Part shown: positions 25,280-33,881 of the stretch, in pieces
Layout of the letters: each line of letters begins with the position of its first letter
Numbering within the stretch: position 1 is the stretch's first letter
Origin: an uncultured Lachnospiraceae bacterium
GTDB taxonomy: Bacteria; Bacillota; Clostridia; Lachnospirales; Lachnospiraceae
NCBI GenBank assembly: GCA_947629545.1
Contig: CANREE010000015.1
Location: forward strand, 1 to 43,329
Reading direction: 5' to 3'
DNA: 43,329 nucleotides
Made by a program: the position numbers and the translations under genes
The notes under the pieces: generated by a model
Seen by the model: the letters and a program-made list of their open reading frames with translations, nothing else
What the model was told of the DNA's origin: nothing
Databases searched by the model: none

Positions 25280-26575
25280 CTAGTACCCCGCCTTCTCCTT
25301 CATCTGCATCGCACCAAAGAACGCGTATTTGGGCTTTAAGGAGGCGTTGAACAGCAGCGGACTGTATTCTTTTCTCCATGACATGCCGTCGGAGAAGCCC
25401 CAGAAGGTCAGCGCGTCCATCTTGATCAGACCGGCGTCTGCACGCTCGAACAGGCCGTTGATCAGATCATAATAGAAACGGCCCTGGCTCTGCGTATTCT
25501 CATCGACTGGCAGCAGCGGAGACTGGTATCTGCCCAGACATACGTCCAGTTCCGTCAGTTCGAGCTTCAGTCCGGTCGAACCTAACTTTTCCACGGTCCA
25601 TAAATACTTCGACAGATCATCCGAGGTATACAGGTGGGCCTGAAGTCCGATGCCGTCAATCAGATACCTGCCGTCCTCATCCACGAGGGTATTGACAAAA
25701 TTGTAAAGGGCCAGCGTCTTGTACTGCTCGTTATAGTCATTGTAATAGAGATCAATGCTCTCGGGCGCATATTTGTCCGCGTAGAAGAACGCATACCAGA
25801 GATAATCGTCGCCGATGATCTCGGACCAGTGGTTCTGACGCAGCTTTCCGTCTTCCATCCACGCCTCGTTGACCACATCATAAGCATAGAAAATGTCCAG
25901 ATACCCCAGTTCTTCCAGCTGCCCGAAGACCTGACTGATCATGTCTTCCATGCGGGACAGCATCTCGTCCCGGTCCACATACTCGCTTTCATTGTCAAAA
26001 TCCTTATGGAAGATCCATTCCGGCGTCTGGCTGTACCAGACCAATGTATGGCCGCGCATGGCAAGACCGTTCTCCTTTGCCCACTCCATCATCTTGACGG
26101 CATCCTGATTAAACTCCACGACCAGACGTCCTTCCGACTGGCTGGCGGTCTGATTCAGAATATAATCGGGCTTCATGGAATTCTCCATGGTGACACTGTT
26201 AAACTGGTCAAGGATCAGCCGGCTGGCGTCGGGATCGTCGATCATCTGCGAAGACAGACAGGTGCCGGCCTTCATGCCGTGTTCCGCGAAGAGTTCCTTT
26301 AAGGAGAGACCCTCGATAGAAGTTTCTTCCGGTTTGACGGCCTCGGCTTCCCCGGCCGCAGATGTTTCCGCCGCCGTCGTCTCCTCCGCGGCCGTTTCGC
26401 TCCCGGCGGGCGCCGCCGTCTCCGCGGCCTGACCCAAATTATCAGCCTGCGCAGTCTGGCCCCCTTCGCCGGAACCGGAACCTGCCGCGGTCTGCCCATT
26501 ATTTCCCGCGCTGCCGCAGCCCGCCAGGGTGACGGCCATCAGGACAGTTAATGCTTTCAGGAAAATCTTTTTCAT
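25280..26575 (-). CDS. GH10 endo-1,4-beta-xylanase lipoprotein
   Basis: A 431-residue extracellular, membrane-anchored xylanase. The lipobox LAGC ends at Cys20, followed by an ~80-residue Ala/Glu/Thr/Gly-rich linker. The GH10 barrel begins at about 95 (GLSLKELFAEHGMKAGTC) with FNSVTMENSMKPDYIL, MRGHTLVWYSQTPEWIF, the acid/base Glu in YAYDVVNEAW (about 237) and the nucleophile Glu in LKLELTELDVCLG (about 343). No carbohydrate-binding module. GGAGG precedes the ATG. It fits plant cell-wall use together with the arabinan locus but is a separate unit. Confidence 0.95.
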   Translation of the reverse strand: MKKIFLKALTVLMAVTLAGCGSAGNNGQTAAGSGSGEGGQTAQADNLGQAAETAAPAGSETAAEETTAAETSAAGEAEAVKPEETSIEGLSLKELFAEHGMKAGTCLSSQMIDDPDASRLILDQFNSVTMENSMKPDYILNQTASQSEGRLVVEFNQDAVKMMEWAKENGLAMRGHTLVWYSQTPEWIFHKDFDNESEYVDRDEMLSRMEDMISQVFGQLEELGYLDIFYAYDVVNEAWMEDGKLRQNHWSEIIGDDYLWYAFFYADKYAPESIDLYYNDYNEQYKTLALYNFVNTLVDEDGRYLIDGIGLQAHLYTSDDLSKYLWTVEKLGSTGLKLELTELDVCLGRYQSPLLPVDENTQSQGRFYYDLINGLFERADAGLIKMDALTFWGFSDGMSWRKEYSPLLFNASLKPKYAFFGAMQMKEKAGY

Positions 26576-26726
26576 GTGCGCTTCCTCCGCTGTTGGAATA
26601 AATATTGGTGATCCCCCTGCAAAACCGATAAGGACTTTCCCGCCTGCGCGGCGGTACCATATTCATAATAATATAGAATCCGGAAAAAATAAACAGCAAA
26701 ATGAGAAAAATAACGACGCAGCCAGA

Positions 26727-26756
26727 GGGCTCCCCCGCCCGAAGGCGAAGGAGCCC
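26727..26756. other. GC-rich stem-loop between sigma-factor and xylanase genes
   Basis: GGGCTCC and GGAGCCC enclose a smaller CGCC/GGCG pairing. It follows the sigma-factor gene on the minus strand, but the nearest T tract is about 20 bases further, so it is only a possible terminator. Nothing else was recognised in 26576-26826. Confidence 0.45.
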
Positions 26757-26826
26757 CAAATAGTCTTTCCGGTTTCAGCAGTCAGCATCCGAACTGTCCT
26801 GCCAGTCCCTGCTTTGATTTCGGAGG

Positions 26827-28530
26827 TCATCTCCCGCTCTTATCCCGGCCAAAGCCCAGCACCGTCGTCAGCGCCTTCCTCTGTCCCTGCGTCGGCAGCT
26901 TCAGCTTCCCGTTCCGCAGAAGCGCCGCGACGCAGTGAAGCAGAAACCACCCGTCCGAACAGAAGATAAACTGCATCTCATAGGCGCCGACCTTCTTTAG
27001 ATGCGCCGGAACCATGTCCAGCCAGGCTTTGACGTAAGGCGCTTTCAGCGCCTCAAACTCCGCCTGATATTTTCTCTTGATCCGGTCCCCGATCTCGATC
27101 AGACGCGCCTGAATATCCCTGTTTTCCAGTATCACGATCTGCCACACGGCCTGAAACAGGCTGTCATAGTCGCCGCAGGTCTTTACATAGCCCTGCTCCG
27201 CCAGCCACGCGTATTCATCCCGGGAGAGACGCTCCTTCTTTTCCCGCTCATACAGGGCGATCACGCGCAGCGCGTCCTCGCTGACATGCATCAGCCGGCC
27301 TTCCTCCTTCCGGTCGGACCACTCGCTGTCCACCTGCCAGAGCATCCGCCCGCCGGGACCGTCCGCGCTCCACATAGGGCCGCACCAGCCTTTCATATAG
27401 ACATAATCCTCCGGCAGCCTCAGATCGTCGGGAACCACCGTCGCGAGGACGATATTCTGTCCGCCGTCAGCCCGGATCGTCGCCGCCTCCTCAAAGGAGA
27501 TCTTCCTGTCCGTCAATTCCTCCCCGGACCAGGCCGCGATGAACGGGATCAGCGTCCACAGAAGGAAATTGTGATCCGCCCGGGCGTTATCCGCAGGCGT
27601 AACCGGCCCGTCCGTCTGCCGGCAGAGGATCCCCGGATCGTCCAGAATCCCGCTGCCGGTCAGCTCGTCATACAGTTCGTTGGCGAACAGCTCCGCCGCC
27701 GCCTTATACATCCGGTCCTGCATAGTCAGAAGCTCCGCCGTGGGCTCGCTGATCAGGAAATTCACGATATATCGTCCGTTCTTCTCCAAAAGGAAGCCGT
27801 ATTTCTCCAGAAACTCGACCTCGGTCTCCACATAGACCGGAGAAACGCCCAGATCGTCGGCGATCCCGCTTACGGTCTTCGCCGTCTCCCGGACGCAGTA
27901 GCAGATATTCTGCGACAACGCGGAGCGGAAGAACTCGTCCAAAGACTTCGTACCGCCTTTCCCGTTCATTCCGATCGAATGAAAATGGATCGGATTAAAT
28001 TTCAGATCACTTGGTTGTCTCATTTTGTCCATTCCTCTTTTCAATTCCTTTTTTGCTTCGAACAAATGCCATTTGACCGTGCCGAGAGGAAGACCCAGTT
28101 CGCGGGCGATATCCGCCTGCTTTCGGTTCTCGAAATAATACGCGATGACGATCCGCCGCTGCATCCCGGACAGATACGCGATCTCTCCCTGCAGCCGCCG
28201 GATGGTTTCTCTCTCCTCCTCCGCTTCCAGCGCTCCTTCCGGCCCCGCTCCCGGATCGGAAACCGCCTCGGCCGCTTCCTCCAGCGGAACGCCCACGATC
28301 CCCCGGGACGTCTCCCGGTAATAGCTGTTCAGCGTGTTGTGGGCGATGGTCCAGATAAATTTGCGCGCGTCCTCGATGTCGTCCCGAAGAAGAAGCGCCC
28401 GAAACGCCCGGGCCGCGATCTCCTGCGACAGATCCTCCGCGTCGTGGACGTTGCCGCAGCGCTTTAAGGCAAAGCCGAAGATCGGGCTTAAATATTCCGT
28501 GATGATCCTCTCCGCTTCCTGTCTGAGCAC
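26827..28530 (-). CDS. sigma-70 family (ECF-like) sigma factor with long C-terminal extension
   Basis: About 567 residues. The GTG at 28528-28530 is chosen: AAGGAGG lies nine bases upstream, while the longer track start passes through an intergenic hairpin repeat. Sigma region 2 is at about 5-80 (LKRCGNVHDAEDLSQEIAARAFRALL; FIWTIAHNTLNSYYRE) and region 4 at about 110-165 (LSGMQRRIVIAYYFENRKQADIARELGLPLGTVKWHLFEAKKEL). The remaining ~400 residues start with a winged-helix-like segment (SGIADDLGVSPVYVETEVEFLEKYGFLLEKNGRY) and contain no transmembrane helices. Ordinary ECF factors are ~190 residues, so the extension is probably a built-in regulatory domain. No anti-sigma gene is adjacent; the neighbour is a divergent LytTR protein. 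Confidence 0.87.
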   Translation of the reverse strand: MLRQEAERIITEYLSPIFGFALKRCGNVHDAEDLSQEIAARAFRALLLRDDIEDARKFIWTIAHNTLNSYYRETSRGIVGVPLEEAAEAVSDPGAGPEGALEAEEERETIRRLQGEIAYLSGMQRRIVIAYYFENRKQADIARELGLPLGTVKWHLFEAKKELKRGMDKMRQPSDLKFNPIHFHSIGMNGKGGTKSLDEFFRSALSQNICYCVRETAKTVSGIADDLGVSPVYVETEVEFLEKYGFLLEKNGRYIVNFLISEPTAELLTMQDRMYKAAAELFANELYDELTGSGILDDPGILCRQTDGPVTPADNARADHNFLLWTLIPFIAAWSGEELTDRKISFEEAATIRADGGQNIVLATVVPDDLRLPEDYVYMKGWCGPMWSADGPGGRMLWQVDSEWSDRKEEGRLMHVSEDALRVIALYEREKKERLSRDEYAWLAEQGYVKTCGDYDSLFQAVWQIVILENRDIQARLIEIGDRIKRKYQAEFEALKAPYVKAWLDMVPAHLKKVGAYEMQFIFCSDGWFLLHCVAALLRNGKLKLPTQGQRKALTTVLGFGRDKSGR

Positions 28531-28610
28531 CTGTTCATACCTCCTTGCAGCCGTTTGAAAGCTTTCACTCATATAGACGCCGGGGATGGAAAAAGGTTGG
28601 CGAAAATCGC

Positions 28611-28639
28611 TTGTCTTTGCTGTTATTATACCATATAAT
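28611..28639 (+). promoter_or_regulatory. promoter of the NTF2-LytTR gene
   Basis: TTGTCT (28611-28616), 17 bases, TATAAT (28634-28639). Transcription would start at about 28646, right at the hairpin repeat. Confidence 0.7.
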
Positions 28640-28645
28640 ACAAAC

Positions 28646-28680
28646 AAGGCGTCACTGGCGCCTTTCTTGCATGGAAATAC
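28646..28680. repeat. dispersed TCACTGG-loop hairpin repeat, copy B
   Basis: AAGGCG / CGCCTT around loop TCACTGG (28646-28664), then TCTT and GCATGGAAATAC (28669-28680). The upstream CCATATAATACAAA looks like a decayed GCATGGAAATACAAA, overlapping the -10 of the LytTR gene. Confidence 0.8.
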
Positions 28681-28717
28681 AAAAAATGTCCGGGATATCC
28701 CGGCCCGGAGGGATTGC

Positions 28718-29530
28718 ATGAAGACAGACGATCTGATCCGCCGCTCCATTTTCATCATAACGGAATATTACAAGAACAATCTGGAGCCGTTCTTTGAGTA
28801 TATCAGCGACGACGTCCTGTGGCTCGGCCCCGCCGAACGGCAGCAGATCCAGGGAAAGGATACCCTGATACAGACCTGGAGCAGGGAAAAGCATACCCTG
28901 ACCTTCACCATGGGCAATATCACGGCCCTGTGCGTCTCTCCCCACACCCATGTGAAGGAGATCATCCTGCATTACGACGTTCTCACCCATTATCCCAGCG
29001 GCAATATCGTTCCGCACGACCAGCTGCTGCACTATACATGGCGGGAAAGGCGGGTGAAGACCGTTTCCGGCTGGGAATACCGGCCCGAGATCGTCATGCT
29101 GCACATCAGCAATCTGTGGAAATACGACAACCGGGACACGATCTATCCCGTTCACTATGAAGACATGACGCTGCCGCCGCAGCCTCCCGCAAAGCCGGAC
29201 CGCTTCGTGATCGTAAAGGCGTCCGACTTAAGCGTACACCGCGTCGCGGCGGACCAGATCTTATATATCGAGACCGTCAAGCGCGCCGCAAAGCTGCGGA
29301 TCCATATGACAGATGATACGCTGACGATCAACGAAACGCTGCACGAATTCGAACGGAAATACCCTGGACTTTTTCTGCGCGCCCACGCCGGGTACCTGCT
29401 CAATCCGGCCCATGTGCGCAAGATCCGCCGGTTCTTCGTGACCTTATCCGACGGGACGCAGCTCCCGGTTCCGGAAAAGAAATATACGCAGGTCAAAAAA
29501 ATACTCCTGCAGGAGAGCGCGAAAGAATAG
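28718..29530 (+). CDS. NTF2/SnoaL-like domain plus LytTR DNA-binding regulator
   Basis: 270 residues from MKTDDLIRRSIFIITEYYKNN, with GGAGGG six bases upstream; the track extension includes the hairpin repeat. The N-terminal ~135 residues look like an NTF2/SnoaL-type cone (PFFEYISDDVLWLGPAERQQIQGKDTLIQTW), a possible small-ligand pocket. The C-terminal ~100 residues are LytTR (FVIVKASDLSVHRVAADQILYIETVKRAAKLRI; FLRAHAGYLLNPAHVRKIRRF). No receiver domain, so it is not a classical response regulator. It is divergent from the extended sigma factor and may form a regulatory pair with it. Confidence 0.87.
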   Translation: MKTDDLIRRSIFIITEYYKNNLEPFFEYISDDVLWLGPAERQQIQGKDTLIQTWSREKHTLTFTMGNITALCVSPHTHVKEIILHYDVLTHYPSGNIVPHDQLLHYTWRERRVKTVSGWEYRPEIVMLHISNLWKYDNRDTIYPVHYEDMTLPPQPPAKPDRFVIVKASDLSVHRVAADQILYIETVKRAAKLRIHMTDDTLTINETLHEFERKYPGLFLRAHAGYLLNPAHVRKIRRFFVTLSDGTQLPVPEKKYTQVKKILLQESAKE

Positions 29531-29591
29531 ATACGCTCCTGCAGGAGTCCGCAGTCAGACCGCCTCAGACAACAGATATTCTGCCCCTTCC

Positions 29592-30689
29592 CTACCGCTC
29601 GCCGCGGGCTGTCATATCAAGCCGCCTTTCGATCTCCGCCTTCCATGCGGCCTTATCCCGGGAACCGATGATCATGTCGCCTACCTGGTTCCCGGCGCTG
29701 TCCACGAATAAAGACGTGGGATAGGCCTGCACATGGTCGCGGATGAACCCGGTCAGCAGACCGCCTGCGGGATTCAGGTTCAGATAGGCGTCCGCGTGCG
29801 TTTCCTTAACGATCTTCAAAGCGTCCTCATATTCGCTCTGCCGCAGCTGCCCGGTGGACGCGTCCGCGATATCCCCGCAGATTCCCACCACCTGGAAGCC
29901 CCGGTCCCGGTACTCCTCATGCAGCTCCGCCAGATCCGGCATTTCCGCCCTGCACGGCCCGCAGAAGGTGGCCCAGACATTGACAAGCGTCAGATCGTGA
30001 TCCGCGAAGATCGTCTGGTCCGCCGGATTGCCGTCCAGATCCGCCGCCTGAAAATCGGTAAACGCATCGACATGGATCCCGACGCTGGAGTGCTGCCCCG
30101 AGAAGATAAACGTCACGCTGAGCACCAGAAATACGGCCCATTTGGCGTGCCCCTTCAGGGACAGGAAAAACTCTCTCATGGAACCTGTCTTCTGGCCTGT
30201 CTCTACCCGGGAGGAGCAGAAGATAAACAAAAACATGGTTATCCCGACAGCCGGAAACATCACCAGAACGGCTTCCAGGAAAATGTAAAGCATCGTCAGG
30301 GAGATCTCCGACGCCAGCCCCTCTTTCAGCAGGGACGCCACGAAAAAATTCCCTATGTTAAGGATAAAACTTACCAGCAGCACAAGAAACACCAGAAGCG
30401 ACTCGCGGAAATACGTCACCGCTCTGTCTCCCTTCAGGCCGTTCCGAAAGCCGCTGACGGAAAACGTAAGCAGAAGCAGCGCCGCGAACACGACCGGTAT
30501 CTGGAGCAGCGCCCCGCCCCAGGCCCCCGGCTGGCTTCCCCCGATATCCAGAAGAAACGGCAGATAGCTGCAGACAGCATGAATGATGACAGCAAGACAG
30601 GCGGCGGCCGTCACGCCGCCGATGACGCAGGCGATCCTGTCCGCCAGTCCGACAGACGGCCGCTTCTCTTTTTCAACCGCTGATCCCAT
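29592..30689 (-). CDS. membrane-anchored TlpA-like thioredoxin
   Basis: 365 residues from MGSAVEKEKRPS (GAGGAGGG seven bases upstream). The first ~200 residues hold five hydrophobic helices (IACVIGGVTAAACLAVIIHAVCSY; ESLLVFLVLLVSFILNIGNFFVASLL). After a last anchor near 195, a TlpA/ResA-type thioredoxin domain faces outside, with the redox motif NVWATFCGPCRAEMPDL (about 240) and the cis-Pro loop HVQAYPTSLFVD. It probably reduces extracytoplasmic disulfides or supports a membrane redox chain. Third gene of an operon after the 4Fe-4S protein and CD1871A protein, 27 bases downstream of the latter. Confidence 0.9.
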   Translation of the reverse strand: MGSAVEKEKRPSVGLADRIACVIGGVTAAACLAVIIHAVCSYLPFLLDIGGSQPGAWGGALLQIPVVFAALLLLTFSVSGFRNGLKGDRAVTYFRESLLVFLVLLVSFILNIGNFFVASLLKEGLASEISLTMLYIFLEAVLVMFPAVGITMFLFIFCSSRVETGQKTGSMREFFLSLKGHAKWAVFLVLSVTFIFSGQHSSVGIHVDAFTDFQAADLDGNPADQTIFADHDLTLVNVWATFCGPCRAEMPDLAELHEEYRDRGFQVVGICGDIADASTGQLRQSEYEDALKIVKETHADAYLNLNPAGGLLTGFIRDHVQAYPTSLFVDSAGNQVGDMIIGSRDKAAWKAEIERRLDMTARGER

Positions 30690-30716
30690 GACCGACCCTC
30701 CTCTCACCGCGGTCCA

Positions 30717-30875
30717 TTATCCGATCCCGATACATTCCAGACAGATGTTGGCCGCCTTGTTAAATACGGCAGCCGGCTCTCCCTGCATGACTCCCAATAC
30801 GATCAGCACAGCGGACAGCGCGATCAGTCCTAAACGGATCATGACTTTTTGTTTCTCACTCAGATTCCGGCTCAT
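30717..30875 (-). CDS. CD1871A-family CXXC-motif small membrane protein
   Basis: A 52-residue protein too short for the ORF track. It has a basic start [12 protein letters not shown], one transmembrane helix ([18 protein letters not shown]), then [20 protein letters not shown] with the conserved terminal Cys-x2-Cys. This is the pattern of the CD1871A family found beside 4Fe-4S and TlpA-type proteins in Clostridia. Its ATG overlaps the stop of the upstream 4Fe-4S gene as ATGA, so the two are translationally coupled. Likely a redox partner of its neighbours; its molecular function is unknown. Confidence 0.92.
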   Translation of the reverse strand: MSRNLSEKQKVMIRLGLIALSAVLIVLGVMQGEPAAVFNKAANICLECIGIG

Positions 30876-31750
30876 TTCGCTTCCTCCAGTCTGCTCTTCT
30901 TCCCGAAAAGCTCCCCCGCCGATGTGGTGATGGCACCCTTAGGGCACGCGTCCACGCACCTGCCGCAGCGGATGCACTCCATGCTGTTGGGCGTCTCCCA
31001 TGTCTTCACGTCCATGGGGCAGACCTTCCGGCACCCGCCGCATTTTACGCAGGCCGTTTCGTCCACCTTCAGCCTGTAGAAGGAAACGGGATTGAAAATG
31101 CCGTAAAGCGCCCCCAGGGGACACAGATATTTGCAGAATGGCCTGCTGTACCTGACGGACAGCCAGAGGATCACGATCAGGACCCACAGCTTCCATCGGA
31201 ACAGAATGCCGGCGGCGCTTCGGATCCCCTCGTTGCCGAGCGCCAGAGGGATCCCTCCCAGAAGCGTTCCGCTGGGACAGATCCATTTGCAGAACCAGGG
31301 AGTCCCGGCCAGATCTCCCTTCACGAAATACGGAAGGATGATGACGAACAGCGCCAGAACCACGTATTTCAGGTACCGGAGGTACTTATCGCCCGGCATG
31401 TTCTTCGCCTTCTTCTTAAGGGGGATCTTGTTCAGCATATCCTGCACAAACCCGAACGGGCACAGCCAGCCGCAGATAAACCGTCCCAGAAACGTGCCGA
31501 ACGCCATCAGCATGCCGAACACGTAGCAGGACAGCTTAAAGGAACCGCTGTCCAGCACGGCCTGCAGAGAACCGATGGGGCAGGCGTACAGGGCGCCGGG
31601 ACAGGAATAGCAGTTGAGCCCGGGCACGCAGACCGTCTTGGTCTTTCCAGTGAAGATCTTCCCCTGAAGATAACCGGCCGCGTAGCCGTTGGTCAGGGCG
31701 AACCACGCCGCCTGGACCCAGTGGCGGAAAGCGCCGCTTTTCTTTTGCAT
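30872..31750 (-). CDS. 4Fe-4S membrane protein (NapH/YccM-like)
   Basis: 292 residues from [26 protein letters not shown] (AAGGAGG upstream). Several membrane helices alternate with cysteine motifs: [37 protein letters not shown] and [10 protein letters not shown]. The C-terminal part carries two ferredoxin clusters, [15 protein letters not shown] and [15 protein letters not shown]. It would pass electrons across or along the membrane, presumably to the TlpA/CD1871A partners. First gene of that operon, 28 bases after the M13 peptidase stop. Confidence 0.92.
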   Translation of the reverse strand: MQKKSGAFRHWVQAAWFALTNGYAAGYLQGKIFTGKTKTVCVPGLNCYSCPGALYACPIGSLQAVLDSGSFKLSCYVFGMLMAFGTFLGRFICGWLCPFGFVQDMLNKIPLKKKAKNMPGDKYLRYLKYVVLALFVIILPYFVKGDLAGTPWFCKWICPSGTLLGGIPLALGNEGIRSAAGILFRWKLWVLIVILWLSVRYSRPFCKYLCPLGALYGIFNPVSFYRLKVDETACVKCGGCRKVCPMDVKTWETPNSMECIRCGRCVDACPKGAITTSAGELFGKKSRLEEAK

Positions 31751-31778
31751 AGGTATCTTATTTCCTCCTTTTCCGCCG

Positions 31779-33836
31779 TTACCAGACTTTGATCCGGTCC
31801 TCCGGCGCGAGATACATCCCATCGCCTTCCTGGATACCGTAGGTCTCCAGAAATTCGTCAAACTGCTGAAGCGTTACATTGACCCGCAGGTATTCCGGCG
31901 GGTGAGGATCATAGATATACCGGTATTCCGTCGCGTAAGGCGTCTGTTTGCCGCACCAGAGCGCCGCGTAGGAACGGAACATGGTATCGTAATCAAAACT
32001 ATCTTCCTTTTCCGCCAGCCGCAGCATACACTGGAGACCGGCAATGTCCGCCGTCGCCTCGCCGTCCAGCTTGGCCCCGACCAGATATTTATCTCCGTAG
32101 ACGGCGATCCGGTCATAGAAAGTCCGTACCTTTTCGACCCTTTCCTCGAAAGCCCCGCTGTCCGCTTCCGGCCACCAGTCGATCATATTGCCGTCCTTGT
32201 CAAACTGACGGCCCGTGCTGTCAAACGCGTGGGAGATCTCATGGCCGATGACGGCGCCGATCCTTCCGTAAATCTCTTCCCTGCTCATATCCGTGGTATA
32301 GGTCTCCTCGCCCAGGATCCCCAACAGGATCGTGATGGAATTATTGAGCGGATTGTAGAAAGCATTGGCCTCAAGAGGGTCTTCCAGCCAGATCTCCGGA
32401 TCCACCTTATGATTCAGCATGGAGCAGGCCTTCCGGAGCTCAAACTTACTGATCTCCTGCAAAGCTTCATAATAATTCATCCCGGTCACGTCCAGCCCGC
32501 TGTAATCCTCCCATTTATCCGGATATACGGCGTTGATGGTGACGGCGTCCAGCTTCTCCACCGCCTTATCCTTCATTTCCTGGCTGAGCCAGTCTTCCTC
32601 CTGAAGCATCAGGCGGTATTCGGCGATAACGTCCTTACAGAGTTCCGTGATCTGCTCCTTCATCTCCGGCGAAGCGTACCGCTCCACGTACGCCTGCTGC
32701 ATAAATGTGCCCAGATCCTGATCAACCTGAGAAAGCAGCATTCTATCATATTCTCTGATGTCCTCGGTGCCCATGATCTCCTGCGCGATCTCTTTTACAT
32801 GGATCATGGCCTCCCTGCTCAGGTCGCCGGTGCTGTCGATCAGGCAACGGACCTTCATCCAGTTCTTGATATCCTCCAGATTCGACTCATCGCCCAGCAG
32901 TTCCGCGATGAATTCGATCTGATCCGGCATGTAATTCATAAGCCGCTCCGGAAAATAGCCGTTGTCCTCCAGCTCTGCTTTCAGATCATAGCTTTCACCC
33001 AGCATCTGAACCAGCTCGTCAACAGTGATATAGTTGTTCAGCTTCGCGACGGCATCCGCCCCCATCATCTCCTCCTGCGTCAGGGTATGCTCCGCAATCT
33101 TCGCCTCGAAAGTGATCATCCGGTCAAACTCCTGATCCGCCTCTTCTCTGTCAAAACCCATAATCTCACAGCCGTACTCATAAATCTGCTTGTTTACCTC
33201 ATAAGCGATCTCGCCGGACTCTGTGCGCTCCTCATACTCGGCGGCATCCTCCAATATGAGGGAAGGACCGTTTATCCCTCCGATGTAGGTGGTGGGATCA
33301 TCCAGAGCGACATCCACGCCAAACGTCAGCAGCCCCCACGCAGCCAGGGAATGCGTACTCCACCATACATGAACCGCGTCATAATAATCCTTCATGGTCG
33401 TCATATTGCCGATCATGTCAAGATTCTCCCGCAGCAGTTCCTTCGCCAGAGGCTCCCTCGTCTCCCAGTCGTCCAGCGCGTGATAGTAGGCACGCAGCTG
33501 CTCCGCCTCCCGGCTGGTAAAGCTCTCGTCGGTGATCAGGGCCATCATGTTGTCTTCTACGAGCTTCTCGGTCTCGTCCATGGCTGTTCCGATCATGCTG
33601 CCCGGCTCATAGGTAAGCGCCATGATCTCTTCCTTATTGACAGCCAGATAAAAGTCGTCCTTCAGGTTTACCTCTGTATCCGGCGTCACGTTGCCGTCGA
33701 TATTGGAATCAAGCCAGGGCGTTCCCGAAGTATAATCCGGCGCTCTGCTTCCGCAGCCAGGGAGCATTACCACAGTCATGGCTGCCGCCAGCAAAAGCGC
33801 GGTCAGCCGCCTGTTCCATAACTTATTCGTCTTCAT
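31779..33836 (-). CDS. M13-family zinc metallopeptidase lipoprotein (PepO/neprilysin-like)
   Basis: A 685-residue secreted peptidase. The signal peptide LTALLLAAAMTVVMLPGC ends at a lipobox cysteine (Cys28). The large N-terminal helical domain is followed by the M13 catalytic block NAFYNPLNNSITILLGIL, the zinc motif VIGHEISHAFD (about 533) and the third ligand in LDGEATADIAGLQ (about 595), ending EYLRVNVTLQQFDEFLETY. Family length and order are complete. It cleaves peptides up to about 40 residues at the cell surface. It may share transcription with the redox operon downstream (28-base gap). The ribosome site is weak (GAAGGGATA). Confidence 0.95.
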   Translation of the reverse strand: MKTNKLWNRRLTALLLAAAMTVVMLPGCGSRAPDYTSGTPWLDSNIDGNVTPDTEVNLKDDFYLAVNKEEIMALTYEPGSMIGTAMDETEKLVEDNMMALITDESFTSREAEQLRAYYHALDDWETREPLAKELLRENLDMIGNMTTMKDYYDAVHVWWSTHSLAAWGLLTFGVDVALDDPTTYIGGINGPSLILEDAAEYEERTESGEIAYEVNKQIYEYGCEIMGFDREEADQEFDRMITFEAKIAEHTLTQEEMMGADAVAKLNNYITVDELVQMLGESYDLKAELEDNGYFPERLMNYMPDQIEFIAELLGDESNLEDIKNWMKVRCLIDSTGDLSREAMIHVKEIAQEIMGTEDIREYDRMLLSQVDQDLGTFMQQAYVERYASPEMKEQITELCKDVIAEYRLMLQEEDWLSQEMKDKAVEKLDAVTINAVYPDKWEDYSGLDVTGMNYYEALQEISKFELRKACSMLNHKVDPEIWLEDPLEANAFYNPLNNSITILLGILGEETYTTDMSREEIYGRIGAVIGHEISHAFDSTGRQFDKDGNMIDWWPEADSGAFEERVEKVRTFYDRIAVYGDKYLVGAKLDGEATADIAGLQCMLRLAEKEDSFDYDTMFRSYAALWCGKQTPYATEYRYIYDPHPPEYLRVNVTLQQFDEFLETYGIQEGDGMYLAPEDRIKVW

Positions 33837-33881
33837 CTGTTTACTTATTTATCCCTTCAAAAGCGATTTGTACCAGCGAAT

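Noticed and set aside
26499-26759. 86-codon minus-strand ORF with a hydrophobic helix before the xylanase
   Set aside because: It runs through a GC stem-loop and the xylanase ribosome site, overlapping the gene start in another frame; judged an intergenic shadow.
27001-28467. 488-codon plus-strand ORF
   Set aside because: Antisense shadow of the extended sigma factor.
31689-33821. 710-codon plus-strand ORF
   Set aside because: It is exactly antisense to the M13 peptidase, has no ribosome site or recognisable motif, and arises from codon bias in GC-rich genes.
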